Of a stretch of 64,000 nt of DNA, positions 43,001 through 51,000 are shown one piece after another. Position 1 is the first letter of the stretch. Each line of letters starts with the position of its first letter. The stretch is from Glandiceps talaboti (taxonomy: Eukaryota > Hemichordata > Enteropneusta > Spengelidae). Position numbers and translations under genes: made by a program. The stretch lies in contig NC_135566.1 in assembly GCF_964340395.1 (NCBI RefSeq), positions 5,876,501-5,940,500 of the forward strand, in the 5' to 3' direction. A model generated the notes under the pieces. That model worked only from the letters and a program-made list of their open reading frames with translations, did not search any database and had not been told where the DNA came from.

Positions 43001-46000
43001 TGTCATTAGGGTTGTAAAATCTATGAAAATTGTCTTTTTAAATCAGTGCACATTTGAAACCAAAAATTGTTGCTACATGTGCGCAGACATTAAAAATAAA
43101 AAATCTTCATGAATTGATTTTACAGTGGTTCAAATGTAGGGGTGGACATGACATCAAATATTCAGTGTGGGCACATGTTGAATCAAGAATTGCATCATTT
43201 CTTGAACTATTTCATCAATAATTTTGTTATGTATAAATATTCTTTGTCTATTATGATTTTGTAATTTCTGTGTGGAGGTTTTGGGAAGCCAAGATATGTA
43301 TTATAAAAGGAATGCTCTGATTGGTCAAAGGAAACTGAAAGTTAACCACATTTCATCATAAGCCAATCAGGAGTTTCCTATCAGTGGTGCCACACTGCTT
43401 TTGATTCTGTGTTGCCTATTTGTCTTCAACAATGTGAACCTGAAAATAGCTTTAAAATCGTTGACATTGGTGACCTTTGACCTATTTTTCACCTATTTCC
43501 ATGACTACCAGCAATATTTATCCTTCAGTAATAATAATTCTAGATTGATTCTGAATTTAATTCTCAGGAAAAATTCAAAGATGTTGACAAGTTACGACAA
43601 AAACTACGTGATCAAGATGACGAGTTGATGCAGCTAAGAACAGACACTAGATGCCATAGTCAGAAAGAAAAAGAGATTTCTCTACAAGTGGAAAGACATG
43701 AAAGAAGCCTCATTTCAGAAATCAATGACGAATGCAAGAAAACAGCTTCAGCAATCGGAACATCACCAAGAAAAGTGATAGCCACTAGGTAGGAACAAAA
43801 ATTGTAATTTCTAAACTCAAAACATAGCTAATATAACTGAAGTCAAAAAAGGAGCCGATTTCTGGAAAATGACAATTTTTCTCACAGTTGTAGTCAACTA
43901 AGCCAATATTCTTCATTCCTGCAGTACTTCTGTAAATAGAAAATTCACTTCAATTACAAATTTGCACCCCCCCAAAAAAAAACAAAAAAAACCCAAAAAA
44001 ACCCACCCAAACAAACCAAAAAACAAACAAACACCAAACTATAAACCACAAAATCTTTGTGATCCACAGTAGTAAAGCAGATCGCTCTCCGTCCGTCAAT
44101 GGTTCCCCAACCAGAAGTCCCAAACCAGTTCGTAGTGGATTAAGACCACAGGTTGGAGAAGCCCTTGGCAACCTAAAGAGTGTTAATGAAGAATTACGAC
44201 AACATCTCCAGAGAATGAAAGGCGATCTTGAAAAAGAAAAGAAGAATACATCAAAAAGCCGAAAGGAAAAGGTTAGTGAAGTCATCGTAAAATGGAAACA
44301 CAACAGAATATTTTGTTTGCATAACATTGCTGTAGAACACATCAGAATGGGAAATTTGCTAGTATTTGAATTAATTGCTAAAAGCTTAAAAGCCATTTAA
44401 TTTATCAGCCATGCATATTTTATTGCCGACTCTTCGATAGATAAATTTTGACTTCATCTTTTGTTATTTCATGAATTTAATGTGTGGATTTAATTCTCTT
44501 GTTTGCTGTGCATGACATTATAGTTTTCTCTAAAACTTCATTAAAGTGTGTGCTACCAGTTCAGCTCAGCTTCATGACAACCTAGCCTTATAAAATAATT
44601 TTACCTTCTGAAGGTCAGAGGTCAAAGTACGAACTATATGCAGTTTTCCATTTTAAATAGTGCCAAGTACGAACCATACACATTTCCATTTTAAATAGTG
44701 TTACCTTCCAAATGGTCACAGGTCAAAATACAAACTATATGCAGTTTTCCATTTTAAATAGTGCCAAGTACGAACCATACACATTTCCATTTTAAATAGT
44801 GTTACCTTCCAAATGGTCACAGGTCAAAATACAAACTATATGCAGTTTTCCATTTTTAAATAGTGCTAAGTACGAACTCTATACACTTCCATTTTAGATA
44901 GTGTTACCTTCCAAAGGTCATAGGTCAAAGTACGACCTATACAAACTTTTCCATTTTTCAAAACAGAGGACTAAGGAAATGAAAAAAGAAAAAAATAGCA
45001 TGTAGCTCTTTTCTGTGAATTTAATTTAGCATTAAAAAAAATGACAGCCAAGATATGGACAAGTACAAGATATTTGAAATTTGTGACATTTTTTGCAAAT
45101 GTCAGAATTATCAAAAATGATCCCTGACAACTTTATTGAATAGTGTGTAAATAACTATTTGCAATCCGTAATAAGCTGTGTGATGTAATTTAAATTTAAT
45201 GTAAATTTCATTCTGTAATCTATAATTTCCTTTTAATTCATCGTTAATATTATCTTTATATTTAAATCTGCAATAATCAGTAACCATTTCGTCCCCCCAA
45301 TCACTGTAATCAGCACTGCTTGAAGCATTTGTCGTCATCCGCTGTTTGTTTGGAATAAATTCGGTCATTAAAGGGATACCGTCCACAAGTTTGTGTTTTT
45401 CTCGCAGTTGTTTTATTTTGATCTGAAAGCAATCCATAATATTCTACTTGCTACAATATGTATTATGTTATTGCAAGCAGCCAAAACAACTCTCACATTT
45501 TGACAAAATATGTAAATGAGTTTGTGATGTAATATTTTTGCTCTGAAAAATGATGTCATCCTTAAAGACAATGAGAGTTTCTGACAGTATGCAATAACAA
45601 TAAACATACAATTGTAAGTAGAATATATATGTTGCTTTCATGCAAAATGAAATGAACCAAGAAAAAAACATAAAGTTGTAGAGTACATCCCGTCGGTTAA
45701 AGGATCATTATCAGATCGTCGTTTATCGTCTCACCTTGGTTTTCACGTTCATTTCATCGTAGGAGGCCGACTTGAAGCGGCAGAGAGTACAACTGGAAAG
45801 GTCAAAGGCTGCACAAATGGAAGCCTTGAGAGATAGACTTGTTACAGTGAGCATTTCCCTAATTTCCTAATTAACATAACACTTGACACTTTTATAATAT
45901 GGTTTAATTTCTCATATGTCTTGTTTATTTCCTTGTCATGGTATTTATTGACGTTGGTGGTGGTTAATAACCAGACCAAAACAAAGATTGTGACAATGAA

Positions 46001-49000
46001 GTCGCAGTAAAATAGACATTTTCTTGCATAATGCTAAAAGAAGAGAAAATTCAATTTTCCTTGTGCAATGCTCACTTCTTTATCTCCCCTTTTTGCTAAA
46101 AAAAAGGATTTTCTCGTAGTTTATCTCTCTGTACTTTATCACCAAATTTACTTTGGAAAATTATTTCTTGCAGACCGATGTGACAAAAGTAGTCTCAAAT
46201 TTGGGAAGTTCATTTCTTTCAGACTTCAACCAAGAATGACAAATTATGTCTATACTAATGTACAGTAAAAATGTAAATTCTCACATAAAAGTACAAAAGA
46301 AAAGAAAATTGAATTATTTTTTCAATTTTAGCACAAGAGAAGAAAATGTCTGTTTCTTGCAATTGTCCTTCAGGTTATCCCTTTGTGATAGTAACAGCAA
46401 ATATTTACCCGAGCACAGTTCCCCCCAGCATATCACACAGTTGACTTTAAAGACAATGTCCTTTTTACAATTGCACAACACTGCACGCATATAATTTTCC
46501 TTCCCTCATTAAAAAAAAGATTTTGTGATTGTGTTGGATGGGGTACAGGGATGGGGGTTCAGGTAGGTGGAGGGAGGTTCAGGTATCCCCAGGGATGAGA
46601 TAGGTGGGGTTTCAACAATGTTACTCTTGTCTTCTGTCCTCTACTTCCCCCCTTGTACTTTATAGCTATTGGTTTTCAAAGAAACAATGATTCCATAGGG
46701 AGGAACATGTAAAGGGATGTGTGTGGGTGTTTGTGGATGATTGGTGGTGTCTGTGTGTATATATATAAATGTGTATGTGTGTGTCTCTGTCTCTGTCTGT
46801 GTGGCTGTGGCTGTGTATGTCTGTGTGTCTCTGCATATGCATAATGTAGTCTAGTTCGTATAAGACGCATCACGATTACTACCATCATCGTGAGTAGAGA
46901 TGATGTAGTAATCAATGCATCGTACAGGAACTAGACTAGCAAGCATGTGCATATATATATGTTTTAGATAGTACAGCGATGGGGCTGAGATTGGTTGAAA
47001 AGGTTTAAATTTACACGACTGTGTGATTCAATATCTACAAACATCACAGGAATTGACCTTGAAGGAAAGAATTTCTAAAAAAAGTGTTACTTGTTAAAGT
47101 GAGCATGCAAACACAACATACACAGAGTATGTATGGTCACAGGTGATGATGGAGATTGGTATGAGAAAATAACTGAAAATAACCAAAATAATATTTGAAT
47201 AATGAATTAAAGTGATGACTTGATTCTTGGTAGTTTACCCTACATACTGGACAGAGACAAAGACATGGAATAATGTTGAATACCTACAATGCTTGGTAAT
47301 GACCTTGCATATGTAGTCAGATTACACAATATATTGATATCCAATTTAAGAAACCTTTCAAAAATTCACAACTCATGGAACCTAACAGTTTTAAACACCA
47401 TACTAGACTCCAAACAGACATTTCCTCACACAAATCTCCAAGATATGATACTCTGCAATTTGTGTTAATGACGACAAGGGCACCAAGAAAAGTCAAGTAA
47501 CCAGGAAAATGCCACGGATGAATGCAAAATAAGGAGCTGAAAATAGTAAGTTGTGGATTGTATCCCGTCTATTAAACAAAGATTGTCAATAACAGAGGGT
47601 GTATTGATTATATAGGAACATCTTGAAGAACTGAACAAACTTCAGAAAGCTGTCAGTAAGGATGACTCCACTCTGCACAGAGAGCTAAGAAACAAAGATG
47701 AAGAACTGAAAGAAATTACCAAAAACATGAATGTTTGGAAAGAAGAAACCGCCCAAAAAATGGCCAGGAAATTTGAGGAAGAGCTTAATAGAGAAATTGA
47801 TAGGTAAATATATGTGATTTGTCCTCAGTGTGGTTTTTTGAAGAGTTGGTGGAAATTAGAAAGAAGTATTTTGAAAAAATAAAGATGTTGTGTCAGATAT
47901 ATTCGGTGTTTATATGATAATGTCTGTTTCATGTATATAGTGCTTTCTCACTCTCTAGAGGTTCAAAGCACTTTACAATTATTACCCTTGGCATGGACCT
48001 ATAGCAACACAACAGCCCTATATATTTTAACTCCTTGGAGAGCATACAGTCCATTGTAGCCTTTATAAGCACATAGGATTAAAGCATTGACAGTGCAAAC
48101 TCCTACCAGGTCCCCAATTATACAGCTTGGTTGACTGAGGCACAATCATGGTTCAAATTTTGCCCAAGTGCTTCAGCCATTCAGAAACAAATGACAGTGA
48201 TGCATCGATGAGGCTCAAACCAGCATATTCCAAGCCGGCCATTCTAACCCTTTGATTATAATGATTCCATTAGTTTATATCTGTGTTTAGCCAAATGTCT
48301 GTGAGTCTGACTGATTCTTTGTGTTATTTTACAGGCGTATGAAGGACCAATCAAGAAAACTGGAAATAACATACAAAAGTCAGTTGTCAGATCAACAAAG
48401 GCAAATGGAAAGGCTAGAGAGGGAACTAAGGAGAGTTGCAGCAGTAAGTCATTTTTCATAACTGATCACAAATCATCACTACAACAGCACTAGTGAAGAA
48501 ATACTTTTTCAACATCTTTCCTTTCCCAGATCACTCATATATGTCAAGTTATTCCTCATATCTCATATCTATTCGTGATTTTCTAGGATAAAAGTTCCAG
48601 TCTTGACACATCTCAAAACAGTGACACCAGTACCATTAGATTACTACGGCACCTTCAAGAAAGAGTTAAACATCTCAGAGAGGAAAACATGGCACTGCGT
48701 CGTCAAGGTAGCGGAGTGAGTGGACAAAGTGACACCGGAACTCTTGAAGAAAGAACTCCAGTAACCTCGTCAGGCTTAGAATATGTAAGATAATCTAATC
48801 AAATCTTCACATGTACTCAACTATTTATAGCTCATAGTTACATAACTACAAAACATTATGGCATGTCACCCACCCACACTCCCCCCTCCATCGTGCCAAA
48901 ATTTCAGCACCAGACCACCCCCACCCCCCCGCCATGCCAAAATTTAATTATACAGATTTTTTTTTATTTTCTTATTTATGAATTAAATTTTGCCTCTTAA

Positions 49001-51000
49001 TGGAGTTTTATTTTTTACCCATCAATAATGACTGCCAACTCCAAATAAGACATCACTTAAAATGGTCTACATTTTTTTTTTAAATTTGTTTTAAATATTG
49101 TTTTAACAAGAGTGGAAGCTGTCTAATATTTCCGAAGGGTTTACTCAAAAAATTGTTGATGTTGATAACACAAATTTGATTTTTTACATTGTTGTTGATT
49201 TATGTAAACAAAAATGAAGACCTGAATTTGTACAAAGGTTTTTCTCAAAGAATGGTAAATGTTGATAAATATATTGGATGTTCTATAAATGTTGTTGATA
49301 AAGTGTTCTTGGTGACGTTCATGTCATTATTGTGTCATCCTGCATTACAGCTGATAACTGGGTATTACCAAACAAACTAACAATCGTCCTTGACATGTGG
49401 ATTATCTATCAATGGTGTCATAACCAATCCTTTCCTCCAGTAATGGACTAAATATATGTCATAATAATCTAACAACATTCTTTCACTTTCCACAGTTGTG
49501 ACTAAGGAGATAAATTGGCATTGTTCATAACTTACATGTTCATCTTTTGTTTCACCTTTCTCCTGTCCAAGTTTACTTTTAACATCAATCCTTACCTTAA
49601 CTGAATCTCTACTCAAAATTATCATATTCTAGAACTTCTGTGTGATGTTGAGGTCCATGAATATTCATATCTTTTGAACAGAAACATCAAATTGACCTTT
49701 GCACTCACTTTCTCATTTGTTTTCTTCGTTCTGATTGGCTATATGAGATTGAGGCTTTTGAATATTCAAAAAAAAATTGCCTGATTTGTGAAATGAAATT
49801 GAGGAGTGCCAGCAAACAATTGATAAAATAAAATCGGATCACCTAAACACACACAATTTTTGTGAAAAGTTATGTCCAAATTTTTCAGAAATAGTATTGA
49901 AATAAGTTTAGTGTATGGGTAGAAAGAAGAAACTTTACAAACGTGAAGGAAAAAAATGAAAACAGAAAACAGAAGTTAAAATGTATTTTAAAGAGAGCTT
50001 GTAGGCAGAATAGATATCAGAGCAAAAAGTAGTTACCTACCAACTACTCATATTTTGATGTTTAGAGTGAAGACGGCAGGAGCTCATCACATGCTCCTAA
50101 GTTGGAGAGTAGAGTTAGAAAGCTAGAAAGACAACTGAGAGATGCTGAACTACAGTCTAGGGAAAATGGATCCCTACTCAGCACCAAAATGACAGAAATT
50201 GCCAAACTACAGAATGCACTAACTCATCAAACCAAGGTAACAATACCCAGTAGAAGTACTTCATAGTTGTTTATAGTGTAGTACTATTTGTAGTCAGAAT
50301 AAAAATATTTCGTAGTTGCCAGAAATGACTTTTTACACTTTCTGATAATATTGTCATAACTTACTTCATCCCATCCTAAGCATTCAAAAACAATGTCTAA
50401 AATGTAATCCTGGAAACCCTATATTTAGTAAAAGTAAAGCCTAATACTCATCTCTGAATAGACCTGTGGTGTAAACAGCACCCTCTGGTGGTGAAGGGAG
50501 AAATGTCATGTTTGCTGCTTGCAGTATTTGTCAAAATTTCACTTTCAACCTCAAATTGCCCCCCCCCCCCCTCCCATCAAAAAAAAAAGTTTGACACCAA
50601 TATTTAAATTGTGCATAAATCTGTTTATTTCAATTTCTTTTATCCACCACCAGAGGTTGCTCTGTATTGAGAAATTGTAGTCTGACAAACTTGTTCCTTC
50701 ACCTGTGTCTCTCTATCAACATTTGTCCGTCTGTGCTTTGTTTTCTCCACACAATCTTGCAGCTCAGAATTTTTTCTAATTTGTCTACTCTAAATCAACT
50801 AAATCTTTCTGACAGAAATTTATGTATTTCTGTATACCAAAAATTGGGATTAAAATTCTTCATTAAGTTGTTGATGTCAAAAATATGTTTGTTTAAAATT
50901 TATTTTCTAATGTGTTTTTTTGGTTCAACAGGAACTAATGAAACTGGAGCGAGCATATGCAAAAGTTCAGTCTGAGTTAGCGACATCATCTATGCGGTAG
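12036..51000 (+). CDS. Large KRAP/ITPRID-like coiled-coil protein (5' incomplete, 21 exons)
   Basis: Exons recognised: 12036-16079, 17078-17279, 19486-19590, 21795-21907, 22385-22544, 23308-23478, 28478-28603, 30463-30777, 31219-31314, 32348-32449, 33240-33272, 35855-36037, 36354-36485, 43568-43788, 44070-44271, 45763-45846, 47616-47803, 48335-48443, 48587-48784, 50066-50236, 50932-51000. Every junction is GT-AG and phase-consistent. The total is 7,023 nt from the first full codon, giving 2,340 residues plus a TAG stop. Residues 1-1347 are Ser/Glu-rich and probably disordered. At about 350-405 a motif (EDILVNLGF, then VPERF) resembles the IP3-receptor-binding KRAP region of ITPRID2 and TESPA1. 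From about residue 1450 to the end the protein is a nearly continuous charged coiled coil, broken by a Ser/Pro linker at 44070-44130 and another at 48690-48790. By inference it is a cytoskeletal, centrosomal or ER-actin scaffold. I do not recognise the coiled-coil half as a named orthologue. The 5' exons are missing and the true start is unknown. Confidence 0.85.
13087..13260 (+). other. KRAP/IP3R-binding-like motif within the giant exon
   Basis: The segment reads SGGSSMSDYFYD, then TPTEDILVNLGFCGNDF, then SVPERFMKPW. In ITPRID2 (KRAP, SSFA2) and TESPA1 the IP3-receptor-interacting domain has the same order: a Ser-rich lead, an acidic 'xx(E/D)(I/V)LxxLGFG' core, then '(I/V)PxRF'. The similarity is from memory of the family, not from a search. 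The downstream part of the family domain is not clearly preserved. Confidence 0.55.
16080..17077 (+). other. Intron
   Basis: GTACTT donor and CGTACAG acceptor, phase 2. AT-rich, with a short TATATA run near 16460. No coding frame is supported in it. Confidence 0.8.
17078..17279 (+). CDS. Coiled-coil gene exon (67 codons)
   Basis: Acceptor CGTACAG, donor GTAAGA. The first base completes the Arg codon of the giant exon and the exon ends in phase 0. It encodes a Ser/Gly lead, an acidic DDDDMDENLLEKVEAL stretch and a Ser-Pro region that includes SASMPNVSGR, bridging the disordered half to the coiled coil. Confidence 0.9.
17400..17600 (+). repeat. Dispersed ATGAATATTCAT repeat, copy A
   Basis: The block CATGAATATTCATTGTGCAA followed by TTTCTGCTGACTGACTCCCATGATGCAATAGC recurs in reverse orientation at about 62343-62480 and in a diverged direct copy at 28690-28880. 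It is a short interspersed element in the intron. The boundaries are approximate. Confidence 0.7.
18250..18690. repeat. Imperfect tandem repeat of about 40 bp
   Basis: A unit resembling CTATCAGATTAATACTGTAT followed by GAGAATTTCACTCTAGGCA is repeated roughly ten times with heavy divergence. Lengths between successive 'GCACTAT' words vary around 40 bp. It is intronic and non-coding. Confidence 0.75.
19486..19590 (+). CDS. Coiled-coil gene exon (35 codons)
   Basis: Acceptor TTTCATTGCAG, donor GTAAAA, phase 0 to 0. It encodes TLSVSHSNLMTSEMRDVESG and ends in VKAKKQ, at the start of the coiled coil. Confidence 0.9.
21795..21907 (+). CDS. Coiled-coil gene exon
   Basis: Acceptor TTGTTTAG, donor GTAAGT. 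Phase 0 in, phase 2 out (the split Lys codon is completed at 22385). It encodes IALKELRVVQEALKRNK and then FAERSTRDYYHKTEAL, with heptad-compatible spacing. Confidence 0.92.
22385..22544 (+). CDS. Coiled-coil gene exon
   Basis: Acceptor TTTTTTTAG, donor GTAGAA (weaker than its neighbours). Starts in phase 2 and ends in phase 0. It encodes MLELQRDQAQRELKDVQEDI and ends GMTAAE. Confidence 0.88.
23308..23478 (+). CDS. Coiled-coil gene exon (57 codons)
   Basis: Acceptor GTCGATTTAG, donor GTAGGA, phase 0 to 0. It encodes a charged helix: TIVKERDDLRTRVR, MSQLERLELERQLN and ARTQVETLQE. Confidence 0.92.
23479..25663 (+). other. Intron, first part, before the internal promoter
   Basis: AT-rich non-coding sequence. 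A CCCCCA tandem run lies at 23998-24022. Nothing else is recognised apart from probable promoter sequence just upstream of the alternative exon at 25664. Confidence 0.6.
25664..25789 (+). CDS. Candidate alternative first exon (42 codons)
   Basis: An ATG in a fair context (CACAATGG) opens 42 codons: MENPNNSMSSELVLARQSVQ, then IKSPSRKRFPFIPPDN, ending VVYLV, followed by a strong GTAAGT donor. An in-frame TAA lies at 25637-25639 and no acceptor lies between it and the ATG, so this looks like a first exon. The donor is phase 0, matching the next exon at 28478 (EVEDTKHRL). The resulting isoform would lack the giant exon and start mid-coiled-coil. It has short basic Ser/Pro content unlike the surrounding AT-rich intron. 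It is inferred from splice signals and phase only. Confidence 0.6.
25790..28477 (+). other. Intron
   Basis: AT-rich. A GTT/GTTGTT simple repeat lies near 26342-26370. No exon is recognised. The polypyrimidine acceptor TTGTTTCTTTTCAACAG ends it. Confidence 0.7.
28478..28603 (+). CDS. Coiled-coil gene exon (42 codons)
   Basis: Acceptor TTTTCAACAG, donor GTAAGT, phase 0 to 0. It encodes EVEDTKHRLEDSENARLNLA and then ERCGTLEAKLQALEND. It would be the common second exon of the 25664 isoform. Confidence 0.92.
28690..28880 (+). repeat. Dispersed repeat, copy B, with 20-bp palindromic tandem
   Basis: The 20-bp unit AGGAGTCATGAATATTCATA is present four times at about 28695-28772. Downstream sequence (TTGTTCAACTAATGC, then GATTACTCCCTTGAGGCAATG) is a diverged version of copies A and C. 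The unit's ATGAATATTCAT core is a perfect palindrome. Confidence 0.75.
29450..29905. repeat. 117-bp tandem repeat, 4 copies
   Basis: Units beginning AGTCTAGAGGCTATCTATGG start at 29450, 29567, 29684 and 29801, an exact 117-bp period with high identity. Each includes CTTTGATTCTCATTCCACAT and AACCACATACAAAGTTTACA. Confidence 0.93.
29801..30172. mobile_element. MITE-like element with about 50-bp inverted ends
   Basis: The right end at about 30118-30172, reverse-complemented, reads CTAGTCTAGTGGCTATCCGT followed by GGCTTTGATTCTCATACCATGTCTAGTGAAG, matching the start of the last 117-bp unit. The simplest reading is a roughly 370-bp non-autonomous element whose left end has been tandemly amplified. 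There is no transposase frame. Confidence 0.6.
30463..30777 (+). CDS. Coiled-coil gene exon (105 codons)
   Basis: Acceptor ATCCTTTAG, donor GTAAGG, phase 0 to 0. It is the longest coiled-coil exon, with LKDKLAKEMATMKQEMEHRN, RVLALESDIAEKEMANRQL and ERTVEEKERLLKAAQAEKEM, and has regular hydrophobic heptads throughout. Confidence 0.94.
31078..31093 (+). promoter_or_regulatory. CTCF-like motif
   Basis: CCACAAGAGGGCACTG matches the vertebrate CTCF core pattern (CCASYAGRKGGCRS) almost fully. It is intronic. It is a sequence match only, with no evidence of occupancy. Confidence 0.35.
31219..31314 (+). CDS. Coiled-coil gene exon (32 codons)
   Basis: Acceptor TTCTTTTTAG, donor GTACGT, phase 0 to 0. 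It encodes LQNKMEKERRDEVANQEDRI and then AEQMAEFQQVLL. Confidence 0.9.
32348..32449 (+). CDS. Coiled-coil gene exon (34 codons)
   Basis: Acceptor ACTTTTGTAG, donor GTGAGA, phase 0 to 0. It encodes TKEEEVQMIRDRLRQQEEAT and then RNLGERMREEAKEQ. Confidence 0.9.
33240..33272 (+). CDS. Candidate 33-nt microexon
   Basis: The acceptor ATGCTCCCATCTTCAG precedes 33 nt that encode FIDGDTHTEIL, followed by a strong GTAAGA donor. The exon is phase 0 to 0, so it can be included or skipped without a frameshift between the exons at 32348 and 35855. The peptide lacks heptad character and would interrupt the coiled coil, suggesting regulated splicing (inference). Confidence 0.55.
34013..34055. repeat. (GT)n microsatellite
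   Basis: About 20 uninterrupted GT dinucleotides in an intron of the coiled-coil gene. Confidence 0.97.
35712..35726 (-). promoter_or_regulatory. CTCF-like motif
   Basis: GGCGCCCTCTGGTGA, read on the minus strand, is TCACCAGAGGGCGCC, a close match to the CTCF core. It lies in the intron about 130 bp before the exon at 35855. It is a sequence match only. Confidence 0.35.
35855..36037 (+). CDS. Coiled-coil gene exon (61 codons)
   Basis: Acceptor GTTTTCCTTACAG, donor GTAAGA, phase 0 to 0. It is rich in Glu and Trp: EREIWEKEMERHISREQEAW, then EESAKNIGKLKEEVDQEKQ and LQLQNTIATLRE. Confidence 0.94.
36354..36485 (+). CDS. Coiled-coil gene exon (44 codons)
   Basis: Acceptor TTTCTTTTGTTAG, donor GTAAAT, phase 0 to 0. 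It encodes EMEAHRQENRALHREKIDAV and then RKEKQTELDKLREKLTQ. Confidence 0.93.
36486..38256 (+). other. Intron, first part, before the second internal promoter
   Basis: Apart from the microsatellite, no feature is recognised. The last 200 bp before 38257 would contain the alternative promoter. No clear TATA box is seen. Confidence 0.6.
36916..37048. repeat. (GACA)n / (CA)n microsatellite
   Basis: A run of AGACAGACAGACAGACAGAC is followed by imperfect CACACA-rich sequence up to about 37048. It is intronic. Confidence 0.93.
38257..38487 (+). CDS. Candidate alternative first exon (77 codons)
   Basis: An ATG opens 77 codons ending in Lys before a GTATAG donor, phase 0. An in-frame TAG sits at 38242-38244 with no credible acceptor between it and the ATG, which marks it as a first exon. 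It encodes a Tyr/Ser-rich lead (MIGYRAQYSRQRSPHSVRWS), an acidic stretch (SSSESEDYDYDDRSQLDQVC) and a helical segment (LANLLASSQDILKSATMRLE). Local composition is clearly richer in GC and CG than the intron around it. Splicing to 43568 keeps frame and would give an isoform of about 490 residues carrying only the C-terminal coiled coil. Confidence 0.7.
38488..43567 (+). other. Intron
   Basis: A long AT-rich intron. It has a degenerate tandem repeat at about 40855-41085. No exon is recognised and the frames present are AT-rich chance openings. It ends at the acceptor TTTAATTCTCAG. Confidence 0.7.
40855..41085. repeat. Degenerate tandem repeat (CACATAAACTGATGATRTCATC)
   Basis: About six imperfect units of roughly 36 bp alternate 'TGGCCACATAAA' and 'CATGGCAGCCCAAACTGATG' versions, each containing TGATGATRTCATCA-type palindromes. 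Confidence 0.8.
43568..43788 (+). CDS. Coiled-coil gene exon
   Basis: Acceptor TTTAATTCTCAG, donor GTAGGA. Phase 0 in, phase 2 out. It encodes FKDVDKLRQKLRDQDDELMQ, VERHERSLISEINDECKKTA and TSPRKVIAT. It is the first shared exon of the predicted short isoform. Confidence 0.94.
44070..44271 (+). CDS. Coiled-coil gene exon with Ser/Pro linker
   Basis: Acceptor GTGATCCACAG, donor GTTAGT. Starts in phase 2 and ends in phase 0. The first third is a linker (DRSPSVNGSPTRSPKPVRSG) with several Ser-Pro sites. The remainder returns to coiled coil (LGNLKSVNEELRQHLQRMKG). Confidence 0.93.
44612..44950. repeat. 101-bp tandem repeat, about 3.3 copies
   Basis: The word ACTATATGCAGTTTTCCATT recurs at about 44633, 44734 and 44835, giving a 101-bp period, with a degenerate fourth copy. 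Each unit holds two similar halves ending CATTTTAAATAGTG. Confidence 0.9.
45763..45846 (+). CDS. Coiled-coil gene exon (28 codons)
   Basis: Acceptor TTTCATCGTAG, donor GTGAGC, phase 0 to 0. It encodes EADLKRQRVQLERSKAAQME and then ALRDRLVT. Confidence 0.92.
45847..47615 (+). other. Intron
   Basis: It contains T/G-rich simple sequence (46720-46830) and an imperfect foldback element at 46846-46942. No exon is recognised. Confidence 0.7.
46846..46942. mobile_element. Foldback/MITE-like element (about 97 bp)
   Basis: The left arm TAGTCTAGTTCGTATAAGAC, followed by GCATCACGATTACTACCATCATC, pairs with a right arm that ends in GAACTAGACTA. The arms are about 40 bp with a few mismatches and leave a short loop. 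Confidence 0.6.
47616..47803 (+). CDS. Coiled-coil gene exon
   Basis: Acceptor TTGATTATATAG, donor GTAAAT. Phase 0 in, phase 2 out. It encodes EHLEELNKLQKAVSKDDSTL, then LRNKDEELKEITKNMNVWKE and KFEEELNREID. Confidence 0.93.
47930..48255 (-). repeat. Dispersed repeat (possible SINE-like)
   Basis: Low-copy-looking text with CAAAGCACTTTACAATTATT, a 'GGTTCAAAT' word and 'GGCTCAAACCAGC'. This style (AAAGCGCTTTACAA and a tRNA-like GGTTCRA) recurs in invertebrate genomes. The orientation and limits are uncertain. Confidence 0.3.
48335..48443 (+). CDS. Coiled-coil gene exon
   Basis: Acceptor GTTATTTTACAG, donor GTAAGT. The first base completes the split Arg codon and the exon ends in phase 0. It encodes MKDQSRKLEITYKSQLSDQQ and then RQMERLERELRRVAA. 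Confidence 0.93.
48587..48784 (+). CDS. Coiled-coil gene exon (66 codons)
   Basis: Acceptor GATTTTCTAG, donor GTAAGA, phase 0 to 0. It encodes a Ser-rich lead, the helix IRLLRHLQERVKHLREENMA and then a Ser/Gly/Thr linker. Confidence 0.93.
48785..50065 (+). other. Intron
   Basis: C/A-rich patches near 48877-48932 and otherwise AT-rich. No exon is recognised. Confidence 0.75.
50066..50236 (+). CDS. Coiled-coil gene exon (57 codons)
   Basis: Acceptor TTTGATGTTTAG, donor GTAACA, phase 0 to 0. It encodes LESRVRKLERQLRDAELQSR and then MTEIAKLQNALTHQTK. Confidence 0.93.
50476..50493 (-). promoter_or_regulatory. CTCF-like motif
   Basis: CAGCACCCTCTGGTGGTG, read on the minus strand, is CACCACCAGAGGGTGCTG, a good CTCF-core match. 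A related weaker word (CCACCAGAGGTTGC) lies at about 50647-50660. It is a sequence match only. Confidence 0.35.
50932..51000 (+). CDS. Last coding exon of the coiled-coil gene
   Basis: Acceptor TTTTTGGTTCAACAG. It is in phase 0 and encodes ELMKLERAYAKVQSELATSS, then MR and a TAG stop at 50998-51000. Confidence 0.93.
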   Translation, partial: ELMKLERAYAKVQSELATSSMR

